From: CAZMRF01 sp964568735
GTDB taxonomy: Bacteria; Acidobacteriota; Polarisedimenticolia; JACPZX01
DNA length: 30,856 nt
NCBI GenBank assembly: GCA_964568735.1
Contig: CAZMRF010000062.1
Span: 1-30,856, forward strand
Direction: 5' to 3'
The notes beneath the pieces were generated by a model that searched no databases, had not been told where the DNA came from, and saw nothing but the letters and a program-made list of their open reading frames with translations. Position 1 is the first letter of the stretch. Each line of letters opens with the position of its first letter. Of the stretch, positions 30,774 through 30,856 are shown one piece after another. The position numbers were made by a program, and so were the translations under genes.

Positions 30774-30856
30774 ATCGCGTTGCTACTGGAGCTGTCCTAG
30801 CCCCAAAACAAGCGAATTGCGCGAGGATCTACTGTCGCCCGGAGTTGGTTTCCTCG

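Noticed and set aside
30774..30856. A further gene or terminator at the right edge
   Set aside because: No reading frame, T-run or convincing hairpin can be supported in this short piece.

Overview
The window is high-GC DNA from a Gram-negative bacterium. A TonB-dependent outer-membrane receptor, several exported lipoproteins and short intergenic gaps support the Gram-negative call. Genes are tightly packed: many stops and starts overlap as ATGA, TTGA, GTGA or TAATG, and GTG and TTG starts are common. The adjacent pairs accD-folC and dprA-topA-xerC, together with exported proteins typical of uncultured environmental lineages, suggest a deltaproteobacterial, acidobacterial or similar soil or sediment organism. 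The sequence alone does not fix the phylum.

Positions 1-3009 are accessory DNA. A complete 1451-bp IS4-family insertion sequence (56-1506) is flanked by a 10-bp target duplication. It splits a gene for a secreted protein of unknown function, which also carries a frameshift in a run of nine C. Upstream of that gene (minus strand) is a well-formed integron attC site (2094-2192), whose R'' box contains the stop codon of a small membrane-protein gene. This gene plus attC looks like an integron gene cassette. No integron integrase is present in the window.

Positions 3010-7411 (minus strand) hold a translationally coupled operon: tldD, tldE/pmbA, and an exported protein combining TPR repeats with two retropepsin-like aspartyl protease domains. 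Positions 7647-9578 (plus) hold a BtuC/FecCD-type permease and its ATPase, driven by a promoter so close to the start codon that the mRNA should be nearly leaderless. Positions 9612-10808 (minus) encode an AAA+/DUF4143 ATPase with a strong promoter overlapped by a perfect inverted repeat.

Positions 10907-18212 (minus) form the most distinctive unit: a promoter, a cobalamin riboswitch, an intrinsic terminator, and five exported proteins in one operon. In order these are an unrecognised exported protein, a calcium-repeat surface protein, a BtuB-type TonB-dependent receptor, a lipoprotein with a predicted beta-propeller (reminiscent of BtuG), and a small exported protein. Together with the permease and ATPase upstream they outline a corrinoid capture and uptake system with unusual extra surface parts. 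No BtuF-type binding protein is seen.

Positions 18219-30773 are mainly housekeeping. accD, folC and a sulfatase-superfamily lipoprotein lie on plus; a GAF-GGDEF diguanylate cyclase on minus; then dprA-topA-xerC, an inositol-monophosphatase-family gene with an in-frame insertion, a gene of unknown function and a lipoprotein on plus. Two copies of a small palindromic repeat (16678-16733 and 29307-29447) indicate a dispersed MITE-like or REP-like family.
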